Counted from the stretch's first letter, positions 5,088 to 12,274 are shown. The stretch: 12,274 nt of DNA from an uncultured Ruminiclostridium sp. (GCA_910585505.1 CAJUFF010000080.1:1-12274), one strand, 5' to 3'. Translations and numbers: made by a program. The notes: a model not told the origin generated them from the letters alone.

Positions 5088-6377
5088 TCAGTCAAAAATC
5101 TTATTCATAACAAGCCCCGTGGTAAGCTTAGGATAAAAATAAGTGGATTTTTGAGGCATTTTTTCTCCCGCCGCCGCCACATTCTTTATTTCCTCAACCC
5201 TCGTGGGATTTAGCAGAAAACAGCAGTTCGCCCTCTGCCCGTCTACCTCCGCGAGAGCCTCGTCGGCGCTCCTTGTGTAGGTGAGATTTATCTGCTTTGC
5301 CATATTTTCCTTGTCAATACCGAAAATACGCTCTAAAATCAAGGTGTGGAGTACGCTTACGTCCAGTCCTCGCAGGGCTTCGCTTTTGTCCGGCAGCAAT
5401 TCGGCCATCACCGAGCAGTCCTTCAGCTTAAGGAGTGTATAATTGTTGTCTCCGATAAACATGACAAAAGCCTTTTCTCCGTTTTTGTAGGCTTCTTCAA
5501 GTCCTGTTTCGCCCTTTTCCCTGTTGAGATAAGGGGTAATTTCAAAGTATTCGGAGCATCTTTCACATACGCCTTTATAATCAAAGCTTTTAAGACCGCG
5601 CACTATCCTATGAGTGGGGAAAACCGCTAATCCGTCGTTTTCCATATTGACAAGCATCATGGTCACATAATCGCTGCTGCCCGTTTCGTCAAGATTGTCT
5701 CTTACGTAGCTCCTGTAATTGAGCGCGGTTTCGTAACGATGATGTCCGTCGGCAATATAAAGCTTCTTATCCGCCATTTTTTCGGCAATGCTTTTTACAA
5801 TAAAGGGATCGTCCACAATCCACATACGGTGAATCACGTTTTCATCGTCGGAAAATTCACTGTTAGGAGCCTTTTCCGAGGCCTTTTTTATAATATCGAA
5901 CACCGAACCGTCCTCATCGGTGTATAATGAATATATCTGACTGAAATTACAGCCGGTTGCTTTCATTAAATTAAAACGGTCGGCCTTTGCCTTGGACAGG
6001 GTTTCCTCATGAGGCAGGATAATGCCCTTTTCAAAAGGCTCCGCCTTTACCAAAGAGACGAAACCCTTTACTTTATGGCTTTTTCCAAACGCGGAAAACT
6101 CCATTTCATAAATATAGATTCCTTCTTTTTCGTCCCGCTTCAGCACGCTGTCGTTAATCCAGCTTCTGAGCGTTCCCGCCGCTTCGCGGTAGGGTGTGAT
6201 ATCCTCTCCCGCTTCGGTAGTGGGAAGCTCCAGCCTTATAATGTTGTATTCGTTTTTTTCGATAAGCTTTTGTCTTTGTTCTCCGCTTACAATATCGTAA
6301 GGGGGACAGCAAAGATTTTTTATTTCTCCCGCCTTTTCGGTATAGCGTAAGCCCTTGAAGGGTTTTATTTCCGCCAT
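5088..6377 (-). CDS. DUF1015 family protein
   Basis: A 429-residue protein with the typical DUF1015 landmarks: KPFKGLRY near the start, CCPPYDIV (23-30), NIIRLELP (45-52), PHEETLSKAKADR (122-134) and IADGHHRYETAL (208-219), the last being the family's most characteristic segment. The length fits a complete member. The DGHHR and PHE segments look like a polar, possibly metal-binding or catalytic site, but no reaction is established as far as I know. It has no signal peptide or membrane helix. The start ATG 6377 is preceded by AAAGGA nine bases upstream. In other Firmicutes such genes often sit near serine biosynthesis genes; none is visible here. Confidence 0.9.
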   Translation of the reverse strand: MAEIKPFKGLRYTEKAGEIKNLCCPPYDIVSGEQRQKLIEKNEYNIIRLELPTTEAGEDITPYREAAGTLRSWINDSVLKRDEKEGIYIYEMEFSAFGKSHKVKGFVSLVKAEPFEKGIILPHEETLSKAKADRFNLMKATGCNFSQIYSLYTDEDGSVFDIIKKASEKAPNSEFSDDENVIHRMWIVDDPFIVKSIAEKMADKKLYIADGHHRYETALNYRSYVRDNLDETGSSDYVTMMLVNMENDGLAVFPTHRIVRGLKSFDYKGVCERCSEYFEITPYLNREKGETGLEEAYKNGEKAFVMFIGDNNYTLLKLKDCSVMAELLPDKSEALRGLDVSVLHTLILERIFGIDKENMAKQINLTYTRSADEALAEVDGQRANCCFLLNPTRVEEIKNVAAAGEKMPQKSTYFYPKLTTGLVMNKIFD

Positions 6378-6395
6378 TCGGTTGTATCCTTTCCT

Positions 6396-6428
6396 TGCCG
6401 CTTTCTCGGTTAAAGCGCTGTTTTTTTG
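6396..6428 (+). terminator. Hairpin with T run on the plus strand, between two minus-strand genes
   Basis: CGCTTT-CTCGGTT-AAAGCG followed by CTG and seven T. It is oriented for plus-strand transcription although every gene nearby is on the minus strand. On the minus strand the hairpin lacks a T run. It may block antisense transcripts entering from the epimerase side. Confidence 0.45.
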
Positions 6429-6455
6429 TCTGACACTTTGCTAAAAATCCGTTAA

Positions 6456-7553
6456 TTAAATTGTGCCGTCGGAAATCTCCTCGCTTCCGATGCTTTCAAG
6501 AATTTCTTTCAGTTCATTTTCGGGAGTCAGCGTATCGTAATTTTTATGGCTATCGCCGCCGCTTCCGTTTCCACCCATTATCCCGGCGGCGGTAAGATTG
6601 GCTTTGATAAGCTCCATAACCCCGTTTATATCTGCATTGGATTTAAGGTCAAGTATAAAACGCGCGTAATCGGCATAAGCCTGTTTATTTTTAAGGTGCT
6701 CAAGAAAATCTTTTACCCTTTCAGGATCATCATCGGCAAGAGCGAAAACCGCGTATCTTATAAACGACGCCAGATCATCCGCCGCCGTAAGAACCGCGCT
6801 GTCATCCTCAAACAAAGTTCTCCACTCATTGTCCTCCACGGTTCTTTCATACTTGAAGGCGCCCAATACTTCGCCGCTTTCGGGATCAATCCAGAACAGA
6901 TCCGTATTACCGTTAAGGCTGCCCTGTCCGTATCTGTCAATTTGCTCCCATAAAGCGTCCTCAAAAGTCCCTCCCTCGGAAATAACTCTCAGTATTCTGT
7001 CCATCAGCAGCGGAAGCTCGCCCGCTCCTACCGGAACACGGAGGGAGAAAGAATCCCCTTCAAGAATATTTAAATTGTCACGGCATCTCGCCGTATAATC
7101 GTCACGTGTAAGGGTTTCCTTTTCTGTTTCGCTGAAACCGAAACGTTCCGCAGCGGAAGTAACGTACATATCGGCGAACGCCGCTTCATTTTTCTTCTCC
7201 TCCGCTACGGAAAAGGGAAGAGCCTTTTCTATATCCGAGTAAAATTTTTCCGCGTCCGCTTTTTCAGGTTCTCCTACATTATCGGTAATATCCGCAACAT
7301 CGTCCTTTGCTTCGGGTACGTCGGGAGTATTGGATATGTCGGTTATATTAAGCCCCAATATGCTTTCGCCGGAGCTTTGGTAAAGTCCCAAAGCCGCGTC
7401 GAGCGCCTCCGGACCGCCGAATATTTTTTCCGCGCCGTTTGTGAAAAGATACATGGCAAAAGTGTCGCTGCTTCCTGCCGGACCTACGGTTCCGCTCAGA
7501 TCAAAGATACCAATTCCGGAGTATGTGCTTACGGATTGTACAAGCGTATCCAT
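6456..7553 (-). CDS. Unrecognised acidic protein
   Basis: I do not recognise this 365-residue protein. It has no signal peptide, lipobox or hydrophobic segment and is rich in Asp and Glu. The N-terminal part (1-70) is Gly/Ser-rich (IGIFDLSGTVGPAGSSD). An acidic Pro-containing linker follows (DVPEAKDDVADITDNVGEPEK), then a mostly helical body with alternating charged and aromatic segments. A Gly/Ser-rich spacer (GIMGGNGSGGDSH) precedes the C-terminus. The start is ATG 7553, with GAGAGG eight bases upstream; a TTG one codon earlier is possible. It lies 82 nt behind secA and 78 nt ahead of the DUF1015 gene, same strand. Codon use resembles secA, so it looks like a resident gene. The layout suggests a cytoplasmic, multi-segment protein of unknown role. 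Confidence 0.75.
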   Translation of the reverse strand: MDTLVQSVSTYSGIGIFDLSGTVGPAGSSDTFAMYLFTNGAEKIFGGPEALDAALGLYQSSGESILGLNITDISNTPDVPEAKDDVADITDNVGEPEKADAEKFYSDIEKALPFSVAEEKKNEAAFADMYVTSAAERFGFSETEKETLTRDDYTARCRDNLNILEGDSFSLRVPVGAGELPLLMDRILRVISEGGTFEDALWEQIDRYGQGSLNGNTDLFWIDPESGEVLGAFKYERTVEDNEWRTLFEDDSAVLTAADDLASFIRYAVFALADDDPERVKDFLEHLKNKQAYADYARFILDLKSNADINGVMELIKANLTAAGIMGGNGSGGDSHKNYDTLTPENELKEILESIGSEEISDGTI

Positions 7554-7581
7554 CAAAAATACCTCTCATAAATTAAAGTAT

Positions 7582-7601
7582 GAAACAACGATAATTGTTT
7601 C
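7582..7601. promoter_or_regulatory. Perfect inverted repeat upstream of the acidic-protein gene
   Basis: GAAACAA (7582-7588) and TTGTTTC (7595-7601) flank a 6-nt AT loop. It lies about 29 nt before the start codon at 7553, so it could be an operator or a leader hairpin. No convincing -35/-10 pair was found around it. Confidence 0.35.
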
Positions 7602-7605
7602 TATA

Positions 7606-7637
7606 AAAACCCGCCAAGCGCGGCTTTGCCGTTTTTT
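7606..7637. terminator. Terminator at the end of secA, apparently bidirectional
   Basis: On the minus strand CCGC-GCTTG-GCGG is followed by GTTTTT, placed directly behind the secA stop codon. On the plus strand an overlapping hairpin CGGC-TTT-GCCG is followed by six T. The two stems share bases, so only one forms in each transcript. Confidence 0.6.
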
Positions 7638-10365
7638 ATTCATCGGCTCCGCAGCACTTTTTATACTTCTTTCCGCTTCCGCAGGGGCATGGATCATTTC
7701 TGCCCACCTTTTTCGAGGAGGGGGTATTTACGGGCGCGGCGGGCGACGAAGGAGGCGTGGGAGCGGGCTTAAGCACCTGCTGTCTCTGGGGCGGCTCCTC
7801 TCTGCGCACCTTTACGGTAAGGATCATTCTCACCGTGTCTTCGCGAATGGAAGCTATCATCTCATCAAACATGGCGAAGCCTTCCAGCCTGTATTCAACT
7901 ACGGGATCCTTCTGTCCCATGGAGCGGAGATAAATGCCCTGCTTAAGATCGTCCATGGCGTCGATATGGTTCATCCACTTCATATCCACGTTTTTAAGCA
8001 GCACAACGCGCTCCACTTCTCTCATAATGTTGGGGGTAATTTCCTGTTCCTTGGCTTCGTAAAGCTCCGCAACACGCTTTTGCAGGAATTCCTCAACCTG
8101 AGATTTTTCCAGCTCCTCTCTTTCGCTCTTGGTATATCTGAGATCCTCCGGAGTGGTAATAAATCCCATCAGACTGTCGCGAAGTCCTTCTATATTCCAG
8201 TCCTCCGGAAGGTCGCCCTGACAGAACTGATCCACCGTTTCGGTAATATATTCCTTCATCATGGACTTTATGCTTTCGCTTACGTCCTCCCCGTTGAGCA
8301 CCTTTGCGCGCTGGGAATAAATGGTGGCTCTCTGCTGAGACATAACGTCGTCGAAATCGAGAACGTTTTTGCGTATGGAGTAGTTTCTTCCCTCAATCTT
8401 TCTTTGGGAGGATTCTATGGTTCTGGTAAGCACCTTGTTTTCAATGGGCATATCCTCGTCGATACGGAGGGTTTCCATCATGGCCTGTATGCGGTCGCCG
8501 CCGAATAATCTCATCAGATCGTCTTCCATTGAGATAAAGAAGCAGCTTTCGCCGGGGTCGCCCTGACGTCCCGCGCGTCCTCTGAGCTGATTGTCGATAC
8601 GTCTCGACTCGTGACGCTCGGTGCCTAAGATATAAAGTCCTCCCGCTTTTCTTACTTCCTCCGTTTCGGGGGCTATTTCCTCCTTAAATTTATCGTTAAG
8701 CTCTTTAAACAGCCGTCTTGCTTCGATTATATTCTCGTCGTCGGTTTCCGAGAAGCCTGTGGCCTCGTTTATCAGCTCGTCGTCTATCTCCATTTTGCGC
8801 ATTTTCGCCTTTGCCAGATATTCGGGATTGCCGCCCAACATAATATCGGTACCGCGTCCCGCCATATTGGTGGCGATGGTAACCGCGCCCTTTTTACCTG
8901 CCTGCGCCACGATTTCGGCTTCTCTCTCATGGTTTTTGGCGTTCAACACCTCGTGTTTAATGCCGGTTCTTTTGAGCATTTTTGACAGAAGCTCAGATTT
9001 TTCAATTGAGATCGTACCTACCAAAACGGGCTGCCCCTTTTCGTGGCAGGCCTTTATCTGTTCGATAACGGCGCTGAATTTTCCGTTTTCGGTTTTATAC
9101 ACCTGATCCTGATGATCTTCTCTCACAACGGGCTTATTGGTGGGCACCTCGATAACGTCCAGCTTATATATGCCCCTGAACTCGTCCTCTTCGGTCATGG
9201 CGGTACCGGTCATACCAGAAAGCTTGTCGTAAAGGCGGAAGAAATTCTGAAAGGTGATGGTGGCCAAGGTCTTGCTTTCGTTTTTCACCTTTACGCCTTC
9301 CTTGGCTTCTATCGCCTGGTGCAGACCCTCGTTAAAGCGTCTGCCGAACATAAGGCGGCCCGTGAACTCGTCTACAATGATTATTTCACCGTCTTTTACC
9401 ACGTAATCTACGTCAAGGCGCATTATACCGTGAGCCTTTATGGCCTGATTTATATGATGAAGCAATGTCAAATTGTCGGGATCCATAAGGTTCTCCACCC
9501 CGAAATGCTGCTCGGCTTTTTTAACGCCGCGGGGAAGAAGCGTGGCGCTTTTTGCCTTTTCGTCAATAAGATAATCGCCGTCGTAATCGTCCTGACTTTC
9601 CTTTGAATCGGTCTCTACCATTTTATAAGGCTTTAATGTTACGGCAAACTTATCCGCTTTTTCGTAAAGGTCGGTGGATTTATCTCCGGGGCCGGAAATA
9701 ATAAGGGGAGTTCTCGCCTCGTCTATGAGAATGGAGTCTACCTCGTCCACGATGGCGAAGTTGTGCTCTCTCTGTACAAGATCCTGTTTTCTTACCACCA
9801 TGTTGTCGCGGAGGTAATCAAAGCCGAATTCGTTGTTGGTGCCGTATGTGATATCGCTGCTGTAAGCCTTTCTGCGCTGATCGTTGTTTTTTCCGTGAAC
9901 TATAAGACCTACGGTAAGACCTAAAAATCTGTGGACGCGGCCTATCTGTTCGCTGTCGCGCTTGGCCAGATAGTCGTTTACGGTAACAACGTGGACGCCT
10001 TTTCCGGTAAGAGCGTTAAGGTATGAGGGCAGTGCGGCCACAAAGGTTTTGCCTTCACCGGTTTTCATTTCGGCAATGCGACCCTGATGAAGCACTATGC
10101 CGCCCAAAATCTGCACCGGGTAGGGCTTTATGGCGATAACGCGCCACATGGCCTCTCTGCACACGGCAAAAGCGTCGGGAAGAAGATCATCGAGAGTTTC
10201 TCCGCCCGCAAGCCTTTCTTTCAACAGAGCGGTCTGTCCCTGAAGCTCCTTGTCGCTCATGGCGGCATATTTCGGCTCCAGATCAAGTGTAGCCTGTTTC
10301 TTTGCTTCTATCCTTTTAAGCTCTTTTTCGGAATAGCTACCGAAAAGTTTATCCATTAAGCCCAT
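7636..10365 (-). CDS. secA: Protein translocase subunit SecA
   Basis: The 909-residue protein is a complete SecA, the ATPase that drives unfolded preproteins through SecYEG at the membrane. It opens with MGLMDKLFGSYSEKELKRI, typical of the family. The first nucleotide-binding domain has Walker A MKTGEGKT (100-107) and the DEVD box at 207-210 followed by SILIDEARTPLIISG. The second has GTDIMLGGNP and GRAGRQGDPGESCFF. The helical scaffold region contains MKWMNHIDAMDDLKQGI. The C-terminus is a Pro-rich linker and a SEC-C zinc motif (Cys893, Cys895, Cys904, Cys905), used for SecB, lipid or ribosome contact. ATG 10365 has AAGGAAGG about eight bases upstream. Transcription should start from the strong promoter at 10451-10479. 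No prfB or other usual partner is adjacent in the window. Confidence 0.99.
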   Translation of the reverse strand: MGLMDKLFGSYSEKELKRIEAKKQATLDLEPKYAAMSDKELQGQTALLKERLAGGETLDDLLPDAFAVCREAMWRVIAIKPYPVQILGGIVLHQGRIAEMKTGEGKTFVAALPSYLNALTGKGVHVVTVNDYLAKRDSEQIGRVHRFLGLTVGLIVHGKNNDQRRKAYSSDITYGTNNEFGFDYLRDNMVVRKQDLVQREHNFAIVDEVDSILIDEARTPLIISGPGDKSTDLYEKADKFAVTLKPYKMVETDSKESQDDYDGDYLIDEKAKSATLLPRGVKKAEQHFGVENLMDPDNLTLLHHINQAIKAHGIMRLDVDYVVKDGEIIIVDEFTGRLMFGRRFNEGLHQAIEAKEGVKVKNESKTLATITFQNFFRLYDKLSGMTGTAMTEEDEFRGIYKLDVIEVPTNKPVVREDHQDQVYKTENGKFSAVIEQIKACHEKGQPVLVGTISIEKSELLSKMLKRTGIKHEVLNAKNHEREAEIVAQAGKKGAVTIATNMAGRGTDIMLGGNPEYLAKAKMRKMEIDDELINEATGFSETDDENIIEARRLFKELNDKFKEEIAPETEEVRKAGGLYILGTERHESRRIDNQLRGRAGRQGDPGESCFFISMEDDLMRLFGGDRIQAMMETLRIDEDMPIENKVLTRTIESSQRKIEGRNYSIRKNVLDFDDVMSQQRATIYSQRAKVLNGEDVSESIKSMMKEYITETVDQFCQGDLPEDWNIEGLRDSLMGFITTPEDLRYTKSEREELEKSQVEEFLQKRVAELYEAKEQEITPNIMREVERVVLLKNVDMKWMNHIDAMDDLKQGIYLRSMGQKDPVVEYRLEGFAMFDEMIASIREDTVRMILTVKVRREEPPQRQQVLKPAPTPPSSPAAPVNTPSSKKVGRNDPCPCGSGKKYKKCCGADE

Positions 10366-10427
10366 TATTTTTTCCTTCCTTTTGTTTCGGGTCGTTTTTG
10401 TTATTATTTATTTTTATTGATATGTAG

Positions 10428-10447
10428 ACAGTAAATAAATATACTGT
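10428..10447 (-). promoter_or_regulatory. Inverted repeat at the predicted secA transcription start
   Basis: ACAGTA and TACTGT are perfect reverse complements separated by 8 A/T bases. Going in the direction of secA transcription the repeat begins 3 bases after the -10 box and covers the expected +1. That is the position of a repressor operator, or of a hairpin at the extreme 5' end of the mRNA. The regulator is unknown. Confidence 0.45.
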
Positions 10448-10450
10448 TTT

Positions 10451-10479
10451 ATTATACACCCTTTTTAAAGAAAAGTCAA
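10451..10479 (-). promoter_or_regulatory. secA: Sigma-A promoter of secA
   Basis: On the minus strand TTGACT (10479-10474), a 17-nt spacer and a perfect TATAAT (10456-10451). Transcription would begin near 10444, giving an AT-rich leader of about 78 nt before the secA ATG. One mismatch to the full consensus makes it the best promoter in the window. Confidence 0.9.
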
Positions 10480-10621
10480 ATGCCTGGACGGGATTTTTAA
10501 TATTTTTTAGGGCTTTTTTCGGCGTACTGCAATTAAAGCTATGTTATAGAACTTATCCATATAATCAGCTTGTCGAAAAAACTATGGTTTTTTTATAAGT
10601 CTCTTTTACTTTCAAAACTTA

Positions 10622-10795
10622 TGGCAACACCGCGCAATGACCGCCTGACGGCTTTGCGTGTGGCTTGCTTGCATATTTTCCGTCAGCTTGCACAAATCCT
10701 CCTTGAAATACGCCAGTATTCCTGCGTCGGATTTATACAAGCTGACGAAAAATCTGACGGCGCAATCCACACACAATCATTGTGCGGTGTTGCCT
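10622..10795. mobile_element. 174-bp palindromic MITE-like element, flanked by TA
   Basis: The terminal inverted repeats GGCAACACCGCGCAATGA and (reversed) GGCAACACCGCACAATGA differ at one position. Internal blocks CGTCAGCTTG and AAATCC also occur in mirrored positions. The centre is GAAATAC-GCCA-GTATTCC (10705-10722), close to the centre of the element at 4913-5073. TA lies directly outside both ends (10620-10621 and 10796-10797). There is no coding capacity. The translated repeat yields a plausible but spurious small ORF starting at 10570. Confidence 0.8.
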
Positions 10796-10857
10796 TAAAA
10801 AAACAGCAAAAAGTGGTAAAATAAAAGTTTGAAAATACAGATTAAAAGTCAACCTAA

Positions 10858-11097
10858 AAAAGGACACACAAAAACAAGCCCCCTAATCAGTTTGATGAAT
10901 ATGATTATCTGGATATATCGCTCAGCATGATGAAAGCCTCCGAAGCTTTTGTTGAATTTATAAAAAATACCGAGGGATATGAGTTTGATTGTTCTGCCGG
11001 CATATTTTACGAAGAACATATCTTCTCGGAAAGATGGTTTCAAAAAGGATGTGTTCCCGATGGTTTTCGTATGTGGGTACCGATAATAAAGAAGTAA
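10858..11097 (+). pseudogene. 3' remnant of an unrecognised protein gene
   Basis: The frame is open from the stop at 10855 to TAA at 11095. Its translation has a protein-like composition: QFDEYDYLDISLSMMKASEAF, then VEFIKNTEGYEFDC and, at the end, ERWFQKGCVPDGFRMWVPIIKK. No start codon with a Shine-Dalgarno site is in frame near the beginning; the first in-frame ATG is at 10927 inside the conserved-looking part, without a ribosome site. An AAGGA at 10859-10863 has no start codon behind it. I read this as the C-terminal part of a gene whose 5' end was lost, possibly when the palindromic element 64 nt upstream arrived. I do not recognise the family. Confidence 0.5.
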
Positions 11098-11118
11098 GGC
11101 GGACAATATTTCCACAAT

Positions 11119-11147
11119 CGGCAGCTCAACCGTGGGTTGAGCTGCCG
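11119..11147. repeat. Perfect 13-bp hairpin between the broken gene and the XRE gene
   Basis: CGGCAGCTCAACC and GGTTGAGCTGCCG flank a 3-nt loop (GTG). It lies 22 nt behind the remnant's stop. Downstream on the plus strand comes CTCGAAAAAA, not a T run, so it is not a standard terminator for the remnant; on the minus strand there is none either. It may be a short dispersed repeat. Confidence 0.6.
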
Positions 11148-11172
11148 CCTCGAAAAAACAACCCGTCATATA

Positions 11173-11201
11173 TGGACATTTCGGCGTATAATCGATATAA
11201 T
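11173..11201 (+). promoter_or_regulatory. Sigma-A promoter of the XRE regulator
   Basis: TGGACA (11173-11178), a 17-nt spacer and a perfect TATAAT (11196-11201). Transcription would start near 11208, leaving a leader of about 36 nt with AAAGGAGA ahead of the ATG. A second TATAAT at 11187 has no good -35. Confidence 0.75.
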
Positions 11202-11243
11202 AACATTGCAGCATAAAACTGCTATAAAAAACAAAGGAGAAGA

Positions 11244-12239
11244 ATGGACATGTTTGATGTGAAAAAAATGGGAGAGCAAATCGCCTGTTTGCGCACGGGA
11301 AAGAAATGGACACAGGAGCAGCTCGCGGAGATATTAAAGGTGTCGCCGCAGGCGGTCAGCAAGTGGGAGAACGGAAAAGCCGCGCCCGAAATACCGCTGC
11401 TTTGTGAAATGTCCCGACTTTTTGATTGCTCTGTGGACAGGATACTTGACCCGACGGCGTGTGTTTTGCAGAATATGGGCTTCGATTATGAATTCGTTGT
11501 TAAACCTCGGCTTCCCGTGGCTGATTATTCGGGTCCCGAATGGCCCAAAAGCATTTCGTCAGCTTCTGTTTTAGCGGCGTTAAAGTTGTTTTTTGGGCTG
11601 GAGCAGCGCAGGGACAGCCAAAACCGTCAGATAAATGACGACGAAGAATATGTTTTGCAGTCGGCAATTATGAATATATGCTTCGGATATTCATACGGAC
11701 CCGATCAATGGATACGCGACAGTTTTTTGATTTACGGTCTGGATTATGAGCTTCATTCAAGGTCGGATTATTCGGAAGATGAATTTATTTCACTTGCGTG
11801 TAGGGAAATTGAACACGGTTATCCCGTGGTGATTATTCCCAAAGAATATACGGATACCATTCTTGCTGTCGGATTTTCCGACCATGGACGAATTTTAAAA
11901 GGACTTGGTTTTTTGGAGGGTGACGATCAGAAAAACGCACGAATGAACTTTGAACAGCTTGACCAATATGCGGGTTGGTATAAAGCCGATTGCGATATGC
12001 TGACGCTCAAGCCCTTCAACGAGAAAATGCCGCTTACTAAGGCGTGTATCAATGCGCTTTTAAGAGGAGTTGAGCTTTTATCGAATATCGACCATTGCGG
12101 GGAAGATAAAATGCAGGGTTATGGTTTGGTTATTTACCGAAACTGGTTAGATCTGTTAAAGGAAGAAAAACAAAGAAACGCCGAGCATATCGACTGTGTT
12201 TTTCCTCACGCATTTATTCAGGCTCAACCCCCAAAGTAG
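11244..12239 (+). CDS. XRE-family regulator with a large C-terminal domain
   Basis: A 331-residue protein. Residues 9-66 are an XRE (Cro/cI-type) helix-turn-helix: MGEQIACLRTGKKWTQEQLA, then LKVSPQAVSKWENGKAAPEI, IPLLCEMSRLFDCSVDRIL. Residues 95-290 form an uncommon C-terminal part: a helix with small residues (SISSASVLAALKLFF), IMNICFGYSYGPDQW, IYGLDYEL, IEHGYPVVIIPK and TILAVGFSD. The order is reminiscent of C39/BtrH-like papain folds, but the position expected to hold the catalytic Cys shows Ser/Ala, so enzyme activity is doubtful. This is an inference from order only. It probably binds DNA through the N-terminus and senses a ligand or peptide through the rest. Start ATG 11244 is 4 nt after AGGAG; ATG 11250 (spacing 10) is the alternative. 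The stop is TAG at 12237. Confidence 0.88.
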   Translation: MDMFDVKKMGEQIACLRTGKKWTQEQLAEILKVSPQAVSKWENGKAAPEIPLLCEMSRLFDCSVDRILDPTACVLQNMGFDYEFVVKPRLPVADYSGPEWPKSISSASVLAALKLFFGLEQRRDSQNRQINDDEEYVLQSAIMNICFGYSYGPDQWIRDSFLIYGLDYELHSRSDYSEDEFISLACREIEHGYPVVIIPKEYTDTILAVGFSDHGRILKGLGFLEGDDQKNARMNFEQLDQYAGWYKADCDMLTLKPFNEKMPLTKACINALLRGVELLSNIDHCGEDKMQGYGLVIYRNWLDLLKEEKQRNAEHIDCVFPHAFIQAQPPK

Positions 12240-12268
12240 TGGAAAAAGTTCCGGAATTATGATATAAT
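12240..12268 (+). promoter_or_regulatory. Extended -10 promoter pointing out of the window
   Basis: TGGAAA (12240-12245), a 17-nt spacer and TATAAT (12263-12268) with an upstream TG (TGaTATAAT), the extended -10 form. The spacer contains the 8-bp palindrome TTCCGGAA (12249-12256), a possible operator. It starts at the base after the XRE stop, so it probably drives a gene beyond 12274, perhaps under XRE control. Confidence 0.6.
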
Positions 12269-12274
12269 ATTAAG

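Larger units (their letters stand above)
10366..10857. other. Gene-free region between secA and the broken gene
   Basis: From right to left for secA it holds the leader, promoter and operator-like repeat (10366-10479). An AT-rich stretch without genes follows (10480-10621), including a weak hairpin AAAAAAC-TATG-GTTTTTT at 10576-10593. Then comes the palindromic element (10622-10795) and about 60 nt of plain AT-rich sequence. The ATG at 10570 opens a frame, but that frame runs through the repeat and is not a gene. Confidence 0.7.

Noticed and set aside
7441..8508. Long open frame (355 codons) on the plus strand opposite the secA C-terminus and the start of the acidic-protein gene
   Set aside because: It lies antisense to well-supported genes, has no Shine-Dalgarno site and its residue content is the mirror of secA codon use.
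10570..10824. Small plus-strand frame starting MSKKLWFFYKSLLL
   Set aside because: Most of it is the translation of the palindromic element at 10622-10795, and it lacks a ribosome site.
10849..11313. Minus-strand frame of 154 codons
   Set aside because: It is antisense to the gene remnant, reads through the 11119 hairpin and the XRE promoter and start, and has shadow-like composition.

Overview
The window looks like chromosomal DNA of a Gram-positive gut or rumen clostridium, most likely in or near Ruminococcus. The evidence is a cellobiose 2-epimerase whose residues resemble, from memory, the Ruminococcus albus enzyme, a SecA with a C-terminal SEC-C zinc motif, strong Shine-Dalgarno sites (AAGGAG type), sigma-A promoters and DUF1015/DUF3781 proteins typical of Firmicutes. 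No database was consulted.

Layout. (1) 1-820: a plus-strand tRNA cluster, Val(TAC, 5' end cut off)-Asp(GTC)-Phe(GAA)-Gly(GCC)-Cys(GCA). The gaps hold inverted repeats, several abutting the tRNAs, and two tRNAs have mismatched acceptor stems. (2) 821-2287: an AT-rich repeat island around one complete HAD phosphatase gene, which sits between long inverted repeats. Two hairpins with compensating base changes (843-884, 2160-2201) bracket the island. (3) 2288-7553: five minus-strand genes: DUF3781, a membrane-fusion-type lipoprotein, cellobiose 2-epimerase, a DUF1015 protein and an unrecognised acidic protein. The epimerase and lipoprotein genes are 1 nt apart and probably translationally coupled. 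(4) 7636-10479: secA with a near-consensus promoter and a palindrome at its predicted transcription start. (5) 10480-11243: mostly non-coding, with a palindromic MITE-like element, the 3' remnant of a broken gene and a perfect hairpin. (6) 11244-12239: an XRE-type regulator with a large C-terminal domain, followed by another promoter pointing out of the window.

The most notable structure is the mobile-repeat archaeology. Two miniature elements (4913-5073 and 10622-10795) are full-length imperfect palindromes flanked by TA. They share a central GAAATAC-N4-GTATT motif although their ends differ. Removing the first one together with one TA rebuilds an intact copy of a different short repeat (R1), which recurs at 995, 1837 and 2245 around the HAD gene and next to DUF3781. 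That makes it a nested insertion whose target duplication can be read directly. I found no CRISPR array, transposase, recognisable phage gene or defence system.
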